From assembly GCA_021582295.1 (NCBI GenBank), contig CP091137.1, forward strand, positions 336,970-400,969: a stretch of DNA of 64,000 nucleotides, read 5' to 3'. Within the stretch, counting starts at the first letter, position 1. Each line of letters starts with the position of its first letter. This document shows positions 1 through 8,370 of the stretch, one piece after another. A program made the position numbers and the translations under genes. The stretch is from Candidatus Thiovulum stygium (GTDB lineage Bacteria > Campylobacterota > Campylobacteria > Campylobacterales > Thiovulaceae). The notes under the pieces were generated by a model. It was not told where the DNA came from and ran no database searches. It saw only the letters and a list, made by a program, of their open reading frames with translations.

Positions 1-522
1 TATTAAATTTAAAACTTGTTTTTTAAATATAAAAATCAAAGAACCAAAAGCAATAAGTATAAAAATAGTTAGCCAATATCTAGGAGAAGTATTATTAACG
101 GCAGATTCACCATCTGGAGAAATTTCTTCACTATCTATTTTGTCAGAACTTACAAGACTTTCTGTTACAGTTACAATTATAGTCGAAGCATCACTACTCT
201 GACTATAACTAATATCTTTATCTTTTGTAGTAGAAAGTAAAATATCAACTTTACCTTCGAAGGGCAAAATATCAATTTTAGAAAGCAAAGGATTATCTTC
301 AACTACTCTTGAAAATTTTCTACTTAAAGTAGCTCCATTTAATATTATTTTTTGAATAGCTTGTCCGCTTTTTCGTGTTACCATTCCATCATAAGGTGTG
401 CTAAAAGTAAGAATTAAATCAACTTTGTTGCCTTTATCTTTTATATTAATATCTCTAATTGTTACACCTGCGCTATATAAATATATAGATATCAAGAAAA
501 AGAGAAAAAATTTTTTGAACAT
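1..522 (-). CDS. fliO: FliO-like flagellar export protein (3' end beyond window)
   Basis: The first 174 codons are visible; no stop occurs before the left edge. Residues 1-18 form a signal peptide or first membrane segment (Phe/Leu/Ile-rich after MFKK). About 125 residues of exported domain follow, then a second hydrophobic segment near residues 148-165. FliO assists assembly of the FliPQR flagellar export gate, and in Helicobacter it carries a large periplasmic N-terminal domain, which fits this layout. The gene starts a few bases after the fliN stop, as in other Campylobacterota. Assignment rests on architecture and position rather than on a diagnostic motif. Confidence 0.6.
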   Translation of the reverse strand, partial: MFKKFFLFFLISIYLYSAGVTIRDINIKDKGNKVDLILTFSTPYDGMVTRKSGQAIQKIILNGATLSRKFSRVVEDNPLLSKIDILPFEGKVDILLSTTKDKDISYSQSSDASTIIVTVTESLVSSDKIDSEEISPDGESAVNNTSPRYWLTIFILIAFGSLIFIFKKQVLNLI

Positions 523-529
523 TTTTTTT

Positions 530-922
530 CTATTTTATTTTCCGCTCTTTTGAGATATAATATACTACACCATTTGCATCTAATATTTCATTCATACGAA
601 TAGCTAAATTCTTTTCATAAACCATAACTTCGCCCTTACCAATAATTCTATTATTAACATAGACATCAACAGATTCTCCTGCAGGTTTTTCTAGATCAAT
701 AATAGAACCTTTTTTGAGCTTTAAAATATCTCTTAAAGTTAATTCAGTTTCTCCTAAATTTGCTGTAAAATCTATTTTCATATCAAGAAAGCTCTCGTAT
801 TTCATCCAAGTAGCTCTTTTTTTAATTACAGCATCTATTTTTTTACGAGTAATTTGATCTTTTTCGATATTAAGAGGGCTTTTTTCTGTGCTAATTCCTA
901 TTTTTTTTTGTTCTTCGCCCAT
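530..922 (-). CDS. fliN: FliN flagellar switch (C-ring) protein
   Basis: 130 residues. The N-terminal 40 residues are charged, and a SpoA (surface presentation of antigens) domain fills residues 45-125, with the family pattern of a short beta domain ending in GEVMVYEKNLAIRMNEI. FliN forms the lower C-ring of the flagellar motor and switches rotation on binding CheY-P. It lies between a CheX-like gene (4 bp upstream) and the fliO-like gene, so the three are probably one transcript. Length fits FliN; FliY would be longer and carry a CheC-like domain, which here is a separate gene. Confidence 0.9.
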   Translation of the reverse strand: MGEEQKKIGISTEKSPLNIEKDQITRKKIDAVIKKRATWMKYESFLDMKIDFTANLGETELTLRDILKLKKGSIIDLEKPAGESVDVYVNNRIIGKGEVMVYEKNLAIRMNEILDANGVVYYISKERKIK

Positions 923-926
923 TTAA

Positions 927-1376
927 TTAAACTTTCTTGCTATCTCTTGTAATTAAAAACCAAATAGACTCGTCATCATTAAATTTAAAAAGAATAAGCT
1001 TAGAATGTGATATCACTTGTTCAAGTTTTATATTATGTTCAATTTTTGGAATAGACAATATTAAATCTTCCTGTTTTATATTTTCAAATAAAACTTTGGC
1101 ATTTCCTATAATTTGATTTGCGACTTCGCCACCCATATCATTAATTGTTGCGACATCTGGTTCATCATCAAATAAAAGAACAGAACAAACTTTACGAAGT
1201 AAATTTTCACTCATTACAAGTCTAAAATGATGAATTTCTCCTTCTTGTAATGATTTTAATTCAATTGATGATATATAATATTTTCCATCTAATAATTCAA
1301 CTTTAAATGGTTGTGGTTTTAAATCTATTTGACCCACAAACATATTTCTAATAGCTCTTATTAAAATCACTTTCAT
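927..1376 (-). CDS. CheX/CheC-like chemotaxis phosphatase domain protein
   Basis: 149 residues. Residues 80-91 carry the signature of the CheC/CheX/FliY phosphatase family, D-x3-E-x2-N-x3-G (D80, E84, N87, G91). E84 and N87 match the pair that positions water for CheY-P dephosphorylation, so the protein should be catalytically competent. No membrane segment is visible. It sits immediately upstream of fliN; in other bacteria FliY fuses exactly these two modules, so this pair may be a split equivalent. The substrate (which CheY) is inferred. Confidence 0.65.
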   Translation of the reverse strand: MKVILIRAIRNMFVGQIDLKPQPFKVELLDGKYYISSIELKSLQEGEIHHFRLVMSENLLRKVCSVLLFDDEPDVATINDMGGEVANQIIGNAKVLFENIKQEDLILSIPKIEHNIKLEQVISHSKLILFKFNDDESIWFLITRDSKKV

Positions 1377-1448
1377 ATTTTACGACCCCACAAAACCTTT
1401 CAATTATTCTAGGAAAATCTACCTTTTTTCTTGCCTTTTTTTACTCTT

Positions 1449-2599
1449 TTATGAAAGTCTCATTTTATAATCAATATAGCCAAATTCTCGCACTTTTTCT
1501 ATATTACCATTTTCATGAATTATAAAAATAGATGGTAAAGGTAATCCATTAAAAGTAGTATTTTTAACCATTGTATAATGAATCATATCTTCAAAAATAA
1601 TCTTATCACCTATTTTTAGATTTTTACTAAAACGATAATCTCCGATTATATCTCCTGCTAAACAGCTGTTACCACCAAAACGATATAAAAATTCGCCATC
1701 TTCATTTTCGTTATAAACTCTTGGACGATAAGGCATTGCAAGAACATCAGGCATATGAGTTTCAGCTGAAGCATTTAAAATAGCATTATAAATTCCGTTT
1801 TGAACTATATCTAAGACTTCAGAAACTAAAAAACCAGTTTGCCAACCAATTGCTTCAGAAGGTTCAATATACAATTTAATATTTGGATATTTTATATAAA
1901 AGTGTTGAACAAATTTTATTAATCGTTCAACATCATAATTTTTTCGAGTGATGAGGTGTCCACCACCTAAATTTATCCATTTCAAATATTTAAAATATTC
2001 ACCAAAATTATTTTCAAAAGCTTCAAAAAGAGGTTCTAAATCTTCAACACCTTGTTCGCATAAACCGTGCATATGAAAACCATCTATTTTATATATATTT
2101 TCTTCTATTCCTTTTAAGAATTCAGATTTAACAATACCTAAACGACTAAAAGGAGCACAAGGATTATATAAATCAACAGCAGTTGAAGAATATTCAGGAT
2201 TTAATCTAATCCCAATAGATATATTTGGATTAATATTTTTTACATGATTTAAATGTTGATTTAATTGATTAAAAGAGTTGAAAATAATTTTATCGCTAAT
2301 TTTAGCTATTTGATCTATTTCATTTAAATTATAAGCTGGGGAATAAGTATGAACTTCACCACCAAACTCTTCATAACCAAGAAGAGCTTCATGAAGACCA
2401 CTTGCCGAAGTTCCTTTTAAATATTGACGAACAATCGGAAAAGATTTCCACATGGCAAAACCTTTTAGAGCCATAATTATATTTAAACCAGATTTATCAG
2501 AAATATATTTTAATAATTGAAGATTTTTTTAAGAAGCTTTTCCTCCATCACATAAGATGGAGTTGGTAAATTTGAAATATCTATACCGTTATATAACAT
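1449..2599 (-). CDS. nspC: Carboxynorspermidine decarboxylase, frameshifted near the start
   Basis: PLP-dependent fold-III (alanine-racemase-like) decarboxylase that converts carboxynorspermidine/carboxyspermidine to norspermidine/spermidine, the polyamine route of Campylobacterota. The uninterrupted part (ATG at 2474) begins MALKGF, which contains the PLP lysine only four residues in, so the true start must be upstream. An ATG at 2599 opens a matching N-terminus (MLYNGIDISNLPTPSYVMEE) that runs out of frame at a T7 run on plus (2524-2530); one extra base restores LKKNLQLLKYISDKSG and joins the two parts. Family motifs seen: HMHGLCEQ, GGGH and EPSEAIGW. Whether the lost base is real or a read error cannot be told here. 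Confidence 0.88.
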
Positions 2600-2606
2600 A
2601 TAATTA

Positions 2607-3458
2607 TTAATCTATTGGCTTAATATTTTTATAAAATTCGCCACCAGTTTTTTCGCCATTTAAATAAATTATTGGTGTTCCACGAACATCTAATTCAGAA
2701 GCAATGATTTTATCTTGTTCAATAGTTTTTTCAGCATTTTGATTTTTCAAGTCAGTTTGAATATATTTCAAACCAGTTGTTTTATTAAAAGCTTCAAGAA
2801 CTTTGACCTCATCAGTCTCTTTTGGATTTAAAGGAACACGATAAGCAGAAATTACACCATTAATATCATTTCGAACTTGAGCCATATACATTAATTTTGT
2901 AAGTGGAACTGAGGCTGGATGAATTCGTTCAAGTGGCAAATGGTAATAATATACTGCGAAAGTTTTTGGAAATTGTTTAACATATTCGAGCATTGCAGGA
3001 ATTGTTCGTTGACAATAAGGACATAAAGGATCGCTAAAAATTACTATTTTATTTGGAGCATTTTTATCTCCAATAAGCAAATGTTCTTGATTATAGTGTT
3101 TTTTCGGATCAATTTGAGGAACAAATAAATTATTCCAATCTGAGCCATTTAAACTTGATAAAGATTCAGTGAAATTTTCACCATCTGTGAAAAAAACTTG
3201 ACTTTCAGAAAAAGAGACTAAATTTCCAGCTTGATTAAATTTACCTGATAATTTTAATTTAACTCCAACCCACTCATTTTTTAAATTTGGAAGAGATTTC
3301 GAATCTAAAACATCAATTTTTAATTCTTGAATATTAGGATTTTGAGTATATTTTTGATATATAATATTTGTAAGTTTTGATATATCTTTTTCATTTACAC
3401 TAGCAAAAAGTGAAGAAGAGGCAATAAGCCCAATTGTAAGTTTTGCAAACTTTGTCAT
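2607..3458 (-). CDS. Periplasmic DsbC/DsbG-like thiol:disulfide protein
   Basis: 283 residues with a signal peptide (residues 1-19, cleavage near FA-SV). A thioredoxin fold in the C-terminal half carries the redox motif C146-P-Y-C149 and the cis-proline loop RGTPI near the end. The N-terminal 120 residues resemble a DsbC-type dimerisation or extra domain, so a disulfide isomerase or reductase is more likely than a simple DsbA oxidase. Located in the periplasm. It is followed on the other side by ffs and is probably transcribed alone. Confidence 0.8.
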   Translation of the reverse strand: MTKFAKLTIGLIASSSLFASVNEKDISKLTNIIYQKYTQNPNIQELKIDVLDSKSLPNLKNEWVGVKLKLSGKFNQAGNLVSFSESQVFFTDGENFTESLSSLNGSDWNNLFVPQIDPKKHYNQEHLLIGDKNAPNKIVIFSDPLCPYCQRTIPAMLEYVKQFPKTFAVYYYHLPLERIHPASVPLTKLMYMAQVRNDINGVISAYRVPLNPKETDEVKVLEAFNKTTGLKYIQTDLKNQNAEKTIEQDKIIASELDVRGTPIIYLNGEKTGGEFYKNIKPID

Positions 3459-3507
3459 TTCAACTCCTGTTCTATTTTTAACAGTGTGATTGTATCAAAG
3501 TTTCTGA

Positions 3508-3613
3508 AGAACCCCTCCCCAGATACTCACGGCACCCAAAAAAACTAGGTGTGCTGCTATGTTCCCATCCTGACACGATGTCCAATTTTTCTGTCGCATA
3601 AGTCTGAAAAGGA
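3508..3613 (-). ncRNA. ffs: Signal recognition particle RNA (4.5S, small bacterial form)
   Basis: Read on the minus strand, this has the domain IV hairpin of SRP RNA: a GUGU/ACAC stem, the conserved asymmetric loop CAGG opposite AGCAGC, then AUG-GGAA-CAU with a GGAA tetraloop. The flanks pair as one long helix: CAGA with UCUG near the ends, then ACUUAUG with CGUGAGU, and an A-rich strand against U7. About 105 nt, the usual size of short bacterial SRP RNA. Ends are estimated from pairing. The small open frame across this stretch is not a gene. Confidence 0.85.
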
Positions 3614-3621
3614 TTAGCGAA

Positions 3622-3627
3622 ATTTTA
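3622..3627 (-). promoter_or_regulatory. Probable -10 box for ffs
   Basis: TAAAAT on the minus strand, about 9 nt before the inferred 5' end of the SRP RNA, with a T10 run upstream, as is common in Campylobacterota promoters, which often lack a clear -35. Confidence 0.4.
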
Positions 3628-3681
3628 ACTAAAAAAAAAAGATTTGTAAAGATTAAAGAAAAATTTGAAGTGAATTGAGAG

Positions 3682-3704
3682 ACTCCCAAAATAGTATTGG
3701 GAGT
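3682..3704 (-). terminator. Hairpin after the b561-like pair
   Basis: ACTCCCAA and TTGGGAGT form an 8-bp stem with a 7-nt loop, 24 nt after the stop of the minus-strand gene ending at 3728 and before ffs. No strong T-tract follows on the minus strand. Confidence 0.45.
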
Positions 3705-3727
3705 TTATTTAAATATAAATTTATATT

Positions 3728-4180
3728 TTACCATTTAACGATAATAAATGAGGCAGTTGCCATAACACCACCAGCAACTCCAAAAGCTGCATGACTATCT
3801 TCTGGAGCTGTTGCAAGAGTCGCAACCATTGCCACAGTAGCCAAAGCTCCTAAAATTGAGTGCCAATGTTTAGCTTTGAACCCTTTTGAAAGATCAAAAA
3901 CATCATTTTTGTGTGCAATTAGACCTATTGTGCTTGTTCCTATCATACTAACAGCAGTTGCTGTTCCAAATCCTTCATGCATATCTCGATCAAATTTTGT
4001 AAGCATAGTTGCACCTAATAAGGCAAGAGTTACATATCCGCTATATTCGTGCCACTTTTCATAATCTGTATAACATTTTTTAAGTTTTAACGGCTCTTGA
4101 AGAATATTTGTAATTGTATTTGTCGTTGTATCTCCGTAAAGTAAAACTAAACTAAAAAATATCATTCCTAGAATTTTCAT
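3728..4180 (-). CDS. Four-helix, four-histidine membrane protein (cytochrome b561-like)
   Basis: 150 residues. A signal peptide or first helix (residues 1-16) is followed by four hydrophobic segments, each opening with a histidine: KWHEYSGY, RDMHEGFG, KHWHSILG and DSHAAFG. Evenly spaced His, one per helix, is the heme-ligand pattern of b561-type four-helix bundles, so a two-heme transmembrane electron carrier is plausible. It starts 1 nt before the stop codon of the upstream gene, which encodes half of a b561 domain. No family is recognised with certainty. Confidence 0.5.
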   Translation of the reverse strand: MKILGMIFFSLVLLYGDTTTNTITNILQEPLKLKKCYTDYEKWHEYSGYVTLALLGATMLTKFDRDMHEGFGTATAVSMIGTSTIGLIAHKNDVFDLSKGFKAKHWHSILGALATVAMVATLATAPEDSHAAFGVAGGVMATASFIIVKW

Positions 4181-4181
4181 T

Positions 4182-4436
4182 TTATGCCCCCTTTTTTAAA
4201 CCATCTATAAAGATAAATCTAATTATTTTACTCGGTGAATAAAAATAACTTGATAATTTTTCATATTCGTTTTTAGTTTTTAAACCATAAGATATTCTGA
4301 ACATTACGATTGCTAATATTATAAAACCAGCAGATTCATGAATTCGTTCAAAATCTTCAGTTAAAAAGGCAACTATTACAAAAAATATTAAAAGTGAATG
4401 TGAAATGCGAGTTGGCAAATTCCAAACTTTTACCAT
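4182..4436 (-). CDS. Short cytochrome b561-like protein (half-length)
   Basis: 84 residues. The start, VWNLPTRISHSLL, and RIHESAGF-IILAIVMFRISYGL match the first two helices and heme-ligand histidines of the bacterial b561 / Ni-Fe hydrogenase-type cytochrome b domain. That family is normally about 180 residues with four helices; here the chain stops after helix 2 and a short amphipathic tail. The last codons lie just before an ATG that opens the four-His gene, so the two could act as partners. A G5 run near the stop could hide a frameshift, but the downstream frame does not supply the missing helices. Confidence 0.6.
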   Translation of the reverse strand: MVKVWNLPTRISHSLLIFFVIVAFLTEDFERIHESAGFIILAIVMFRISYGLKTKNEYEKLSSYFYSPSKIIRFIFIDGLKKGA

Positions 4437-4470
4437 TGAAAATCCTTTTGAATTTCTTTGCGAGAATCGA

Positions 4471-4497
4471 CTGAATTTTAAAAAAAATTAAATTCAG
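4471..4497 (-). terminator. Hairpin between folK and the b561-like gene
   Basis: CTGAATTT and AAATTCAG form a perfect 8-bp stem around an A-rich loop, about 80 nt beyond the folK stop on the minus strand. The A/T run is in the loop rather than after the stem, so terminator function is uncertain. Confidence 0.3.
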
Positions 4498-4577
4498 AAT
4501 GGCTTTATTAATATAATAGTATAAACTATTTGATAAAGTTTATTATTATAGAATTTTTATTTTTAAATTATTTTAAT

Positions 4578-5150
4578 TTAATTTGGAGAAATTTTGGAAT
4601 GATAAGCTTGATAAATATTTCGTTTATATTGTAATGAATTTTTATCACCAAGATGTATAAGAGGAATAATAACTGAAGATCTTTTTTGCCATTCTTTATG
4701 GGGAACCATTAAATCTTTACTTCGAATTCTAAAACCATCAAAAAAGACAATATCGATATCAAGAGTTCGTGGAGCATTTTTAAAACTTCGTTCGCGACCG
4801 AATATTCGTTCAAAATATAAAATTCGTCTCAAAAAACTTTTCGGAAAAATTCGAGTCTCTAATAAAATTACAGCATTAAAAAAATGATCCTGTTGTAAAT
4901 AACCAAATGGCGGATTTTTTAGAATTGGAGAAGTTTCTATAAGCTTAAAATTATTATCTCGCTGAATTCTTTGAAAAAGTTTTTGAAATCTCTTTTTTGT
5001 ATTTCCGATGTTTCCACCGATACTCAAAAGTACTTTAAAAGCATTTTGATCTCGGCGAACATGCGAAACATACGGAAAATATCGTTCATAATGTAACGAA
5101 AGTTCTTCTGAAAGTTGAACAACCAAATTAAAGAACCTCTGCTTTGCCAT
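4578..5150 (-). CDS. folK: HPPK, 6-hydroxymethyl-7,8-dihydropterin pyrophosphokinase
   Basis: Transfers pyrophosphate from ATP to the pterin in folate synthesis. 190 residues; the first 38 are an extension before the HPPK core. Core signatures: LSIGGNIGNTKKRF (dinucleotide-type start), the FFNAVI strand and RTLDIDIVFFD, which holds the two Mg-binding aspartates. The gene overlaps the 3' end of pepP by 23 bp, implying translational coupling in an aroQ-pepP-folK operon. In Campylobacterota flhF commonly follows; here it does not. Confidence 0.92.
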   Translation of the reverse strand: MAKQRFFNLVVQLSEELSLHYERYFPYVSHVRRDQNAFKVLLSIGGNIGNTKKRFQKLFQRIQRDNNFKLIETSPILKNPPFGYLQQDHFFNAVILLETRIFPKSFLRRILYFERIFGRERSFKNAPRTLDIDIVFFDGFRIRSKDLMVPHKEWQKRSSVIIPLIHLGDKNSLQYKRNIYQAYHSKISPN

Positions 5151-6132
5151 TTTTCATGACAATTGTCTCTTCTATTCTAATACCTATAAAATTAGATATA
5201 TAAATTGCAGGTTCAATGGTAAAAACCATATTATTTTCAATAATAGTATCTGATTTTTTAGAAATGGTTGGAAATTCATGAATATCCAGACCAACACCGT
5301 GTCCAGTTGAATGTAAAAAATTATCTCCGAAACCGCCATCGCTAATAATATCTCGAGCAAGTTTATCAACTTCTGAAGCTTTCATACCTGTTCGAACTTT
5401 TTCGATAGTCTCTTCGTGTGCCTTTTTAACTAAATCATAAATTTTTTGAATTTTTGCACTCATTATAGAATTTGAATAATTGCCATTTTGAACTAAAAAA
5501 GTTTCGGTTCTATCAGAACAATATCTAGCAAATTTTACTCCAGCATCAACAAGTAAAATATCATTATTCATTAATATTTTATTTGTTGGTTTAGCATGAG
5601 GCTTAGAAGCATTTTCGTTAATTGCAACAATTGGATCAAAAGATAATTCAAACTTACCTCTATTTTTTAATATATTAGATAATTTAAATTGAAGTTCAAT
5701 TTCTTTTTTACTGATGCCTTTTTGATTAATATAATCTTTAAATTTATTAAAACCTGATCTAGTATATTTAGAAGCTTCTGAAATTAGTTCAATTTCTATA
5801 TCTGTTTTTATAATTCGTTTATTTTTAGATAAATTTTTATGAGCTTTTAAATTAGATATTTTTTCTTCAAGTTCTTTAAATTCAAGAATATTCCAATCAA
5901 GCGGATCATATTCAAGAATATCTTTTGAATTGCTAATCAGTTCAATTACTCGTTTAATGAGGTTGTCTGATTCGACAACTTCACAAAATTTACTTTTTTC
6001 TTTGGCTTCTTCCGTATATCTGGAATCAGTTATGAAAAATTTTTCTGAACCCAATTTTAAAAAAATAGCATTATCGCAACTATAACTACATTCATAATAA
6101 ATGGCATTTTCATTCTTTAAAATGAAATTCAC
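5128..6132 (-). CDS. pepP: Xaa-Pro aminopeptidase (M24 family)
   Basis: 334 residues, cytosolic. Creatinase-like N-domain (1-115), then the pita-bread M24 domain. Metal ligands can be placed in order: Asp in LLVDAGV, Asp in YCSDRTETF, His in HSTGHGVGLDIHE, Glu in FTIEPAI and Glu in GIRIEETIV. Cleaves N-terminal residues that precede proline. Shorter than E. coli PepP (about 440), as is usual in Campylobacterota, where it may be labelled PepQ. Middle gene of the aroQ-pepP-folK run. Confidence 0.9.
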   Translation of the reverse strand: MNFILKNENAIYYECSYSCDNAIFLKLGSEKFFITDSRYTEEAKEKSKFCEVVESDNLIKRVIELISNSKDILEYDPLDWNILEFKELEEKISNLKAHKNLSKNKRIIKTDIEIELISEASKYTRSGFNKFKDYINQKGISKKEIELQFKLSNILKNRGKFELSFDPIVAINENASKPHAKPTNKILMNNDILLVDAGVKFARYCSDRTETFLVQNGNYSNSIMSAKIQKIYDLVKKAHEETIEKVRTGMKASEVDKLARDIISDGGFGDNFLHSTGHGVGLDIHEFPTISKKSDTIIENNMVFTIEPAIYISNFIGIRIEETIVMKNGKAEVL

Positions 6133-6153
6133 TGATATTATCTTTGCTTTAAA

Positions 6154-6636
6154 TTATCTTGCTTGAGGTTGTTGTTGAAGTTGTTGAGCTCGAATCATTT
6201 TGATCTCATTTAACATTTGAATCATTGCAATCATTGCTAAATGGTAGCTGAAAGGTCCAAAACCACTAATTTGACCTGCAACAACTGGAGCAATAAACGA
6301 TTTTTGTCTGAACTCTTCTCGTCTATAAATATTGCTAATATGAACTTCAATTGTTGGTAAATTAACTGCTGAAATTGAATCTCTAATAGCTATAGAAGTA
6401 TGAGTATAACCTGCTGGATTAATTATAATTCCATCTGCATCTCCAAGACATTCTTGAATTTTATCAATAATTTCACCTTCGATATTACTTTGAAAAAATT
6501 CAGTTTCAAAGCCATTTTGAGTTGCAACATCTCGCATTTGTTTATGAATTTGTTCTAATTTCATACCACCGTATATATTTTGTTCTCTTGTGCCTAACAT
6601 ATTTAAATTTGGCCCTTGAATAACTGCTATTTTCAT
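6154..6636 (-). CDS. aroQ: 3-dehydroquinate dehydratase, type II
   Basis: Third step of the shikimate pathway. 160 residues, with type II signatures [16 protein letters not shown] (active-site Arg and Tyr), [25 protein letters not shown] and [17 protein letters not shown]. Forms a dodecamer in known homologues. The last 12 residues are a Gln-rich tail that goes beyond the family core. Promoter-proximal gene of the aroQ-pepP-folK operon, divergent from the envelope cluster that begins at 6762. Confidence 0.95.
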   Translation of the reverse strand: MKIAVIQGPNLNMLGTREQNIYGGMKLEQIHKQMRDVATQNGFETEFFQSNIEGEIIDKIQECLGDADGIIINPAGYTHTSIAIRDSISAVNLPTIEVHISNIYRREEFRQKSFIAPVVAGQISGFGPFSYHLAMIAMIQMLNEIKMIRAQQLQQQPQAR

Positions 6637-6725
6637 AACTATTAATCCTATTTTTTATTTTTCGGATATCTTAGCATATTTAAATATCTCAAAATTAAGC
6701 TTTCAATATAAAATTTAACTCTTGA

Positions 6726-6731
6726 TAAGAT
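6726..6731 (+). promoter_or_regulatory. Probable extended -10 promoter of the envelope cluster
   Basis: TTGATAAGAT contains an extended -10 (TGA-TAAGAT) about 30 nt before the first gene. A near-identical TTTTGATAAGATT stands before metF at 36825. AAGGGG at 6751 acts as ribosome binding site. Confidence 0.45.
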
Positions 6732-6761
6732 TTCAAAAATGAAATTTATAAGGGGATTCAA

Positions 6762-7187
6762 ATGTTCAAAAAATTCTTAGATCGTGCAACTTCTGAAATT
6801 AAAAATTTGACAACTGATAAAATATCTCACGGTTTAGATATTGCAACAGAAACTATAATTTCAGGCAAAGATACTGCACAATCAACTTTAATAAAAAATG
6901 GACTTAATATTTTTATTAAGAAATTTGGTGAAATACGAGATTTAAAATTTGATACAAAGACAAAATCTATAATTATGTCTATATTTTTAAAAGGTGAGAC
7001 AGATGATGTTATTTTAAAAATTTTAAATTATAAATTTTGGAAAGATGACGATGATGTTCATTATATTGAGATTTCAGAAATTTCAGCTAATCGATATTGG
7101 ATAGATGCTATTGCAAATGTGCTTTTATCTGGTAAAAAATTTGCAATTCCTCAAAATCTCGTAATTCCAATTAAAATTCTCATGTAA
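6762..7187 (+). CDS. Unknown protein, first gene of envelope cluster
   Basis: 141 residues, no signal peptide and no membrane segment, so probably cytoplasmic. N-terminal 50 residues are predicted helical (DRATSEIKNLTTDKISHGLD); the rest alternates short beta-like stretches with a DDDD run near residue 96. No family recognised. It opens a plus-strand run of ten tightly spaced genes, most of which encode exported proteins; the next gene starts 11 nt after its stop. A role as assembly factor or regulator for the exported products is only a guess from position. Confidence 0.6.
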   Translation: MFKKFLDRATSEIKNLTTDKISHGLDIATETIISGKDTAQSTLIKNGLNIFIKKFGEIRDLKFDTKTKSIIMSIFLKGETDDVILKILNYKFWKDDDDVHYIEISEISANRYWIDAIANVLLSGKKFAIPQNLVIPIKILM

Positions 7188-7198
7188 TGGAGGTTAAA

Positions 7199-7654
7199 AT
7201 GAACAACGAAGAGCAAATCGATAAGCTTGAAAAAGCTGAAATCGATCTTGACAGCGGTATATCTACGGTTGTAGATTCTAATGGAAATATAGTTCCTGAA
7301 AAGAAACTTGGTGAAAAAATCAAGCACTTCTTAAAAAAATCTTTTGAATATTCACCAATAGGATTATCATATACAATGAGTAAAGGCATAATGGAAAGTT
7401 CTATTAAACTTCTTGATAGAGCAATTAATGAAAATGACTTGAATAAAGTCGAAGAAATTAGATTTACAGATATAATTAATCTTATAAAAGATGGTCAAGA
7501 TAAATTTAAAGAATTAGATTTAGTCTTCAATGCAAGTAAAGTCAATGGAGTCAATTTAGCTAGAATTAAAGAGATTGTTGGCGAAAAAAATATGAATATC
7601 GATTTAGGCAAACGAGGAGATCTTCAATTAAAAATCAAGGTAATTTATAAATGA
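7199..7654 (+). CDS. Unknown cytoplasmic protein
   Basis: 151 residues from the ATG at 7199, chosen because GGAGG at 7189-7193 lies 5 nt before it; an in-frame ATG at 7187 would place the ribosome site inside the gene. Highly charged and largely helical (DKLEKAEIDLDSG at the start), without signal peptide or Cys. No recognised family. Its 3' end overlaps the next gene by 4 bp, so it is translated together with the lipoprotein at 7651. Size and charge resemble the preceding protein, but I see no clear sequence relation. Confidence 0.6.
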   Translation: MNNEEQIDKLEKAEIDLDSGISTVVDSNGNIVPEKKLGEKIKHFLKKSFEYSPIGLSYTMSKGIMESSIKLLDRAINENDLNKVEEIRFTDIINLIKDGQDKFKELDLVFNASKVNGVNLARIKEIVGEKNMNIDLGKRGDLQLKIKVIYK

Positions 7655-8127
7655 CCATAAAAATATTATTAACTGTTGGAACAATTGCTACTTTAATATT
7701 TAATGGTTGTTCTGATAGTTATGATAATGCTTTAGAAGATACAATTACTTCTGAAGATGTTAAACAAGCTATTGATGATACAGGACAAGTTGCAACTGAT
7801 AAAAATGTAACTCTTTCTCCAAATACTCAAACTAAAATTGATACACTTGAAAGTAATCTAACTAAAAATCCAGTTGTATCTTCTGAAATTTTAGATGATG
7901 TTATGGATATTATTGAAGATGTCAAAGAGACTATTCAAAGTTCAAATTTATCAACTGCTGAAAAAGAAGAGGCAATTAATCAAATTGAGACAATTGAACG
8001 AGAAAAACTTCAAGAAGGTTTAACGCAATATACAAAAGAGATTCAAACTGGAAATACAACAAATTGTTCAACAAATAATACAGGTTCGCTTCCACCAATG
8101 ATTCCATCTGATGAATGTTTAAAATAA
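7651..8127 (+). CDS. Acidic lipoprotein with PPMIP tail motif
   Basis: 158 residues. Signal peptide ending in a lipobox-like FNGC (Cys20), so probably lipid-anchored. The mature part is acidic and helical (ITSEDVKQAIDDTG; ILDDVMDIIEDVKE), and the tail has LPPMIPSDEC with a second Cys. The PP-x-[IL]-P motif recurs in the exported proteins encoded at 8367 and 8950. Overlaps the previous gene by 4 bp. Function unknown; envelope location is inferred from the signal. Confidence 0.6.
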   Translation: MTIKILLTVGTIATLIFNGCSDSYDNALEDTITSEDVKQAIDDTGQVATDKNVTLSPNTQTKIDTLESNLTKNPVVSSEILDDVMDIIEDVKETIQSSNLSTAEKEEAINQIETIEREKLQEGLTQYTKEIQTGNTTNCSTNNTGSLPPMIPSDECLK

Positions 8128-8142
8128 CAATTAAGGAAATAT

Positions 8143-8370
8143 ATGAATAAAAAAATATTATTTGCAAGTTACATATTAGCTGTTTTATTGTCAGGTTGTG
8201 GTAGTGATATTGAACAGAAAAAGGCTAAAAATCCAAATATAGAGATATATAATGAAAATTGCCAACAAGGTGAAAATTCAAATTTATGTGGTTATGAACC
8301 AAATTTAAGCAAAGATCCTTCAACTAATATTCCAAATTTACCATGTGATGATGAGGTATATTGTCTATGA
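8143..8370 (+). CDS. Small Cys-containing lipoprotein
   Basis: 75 residues. Signal peptide with lipobox LSGC (Cys19). The 56-residue mature peptide has four further Cys (NCQQ, NLCG, LPCDD, YCL), which could form two disulfides in the periplasm. No recognised family. The codons for DDEV (8347-8358) hold a copy of the dispersed octamer GATGAGGT, whose GAGGT also lies 10 nt before the ATG of the next gene and could serve as its ribosome site. Confidence 0.55.
   Translation: MNKKILFASYILAVLLSGCGSDIEQKKAKNPNIEIYNENCQQGENSNLCGYEPNLSKDPSTNIPNLPCDDEVYCL

Noticed and set aside
3495-3689. A 64-codon open frame on the minus strand between dsb and the b561-like gene.
   Set aside because: The stretch folds as SRP RNA with the domain IV loop; the frame has no family resemblance and crosses the RNA's 5' flank.
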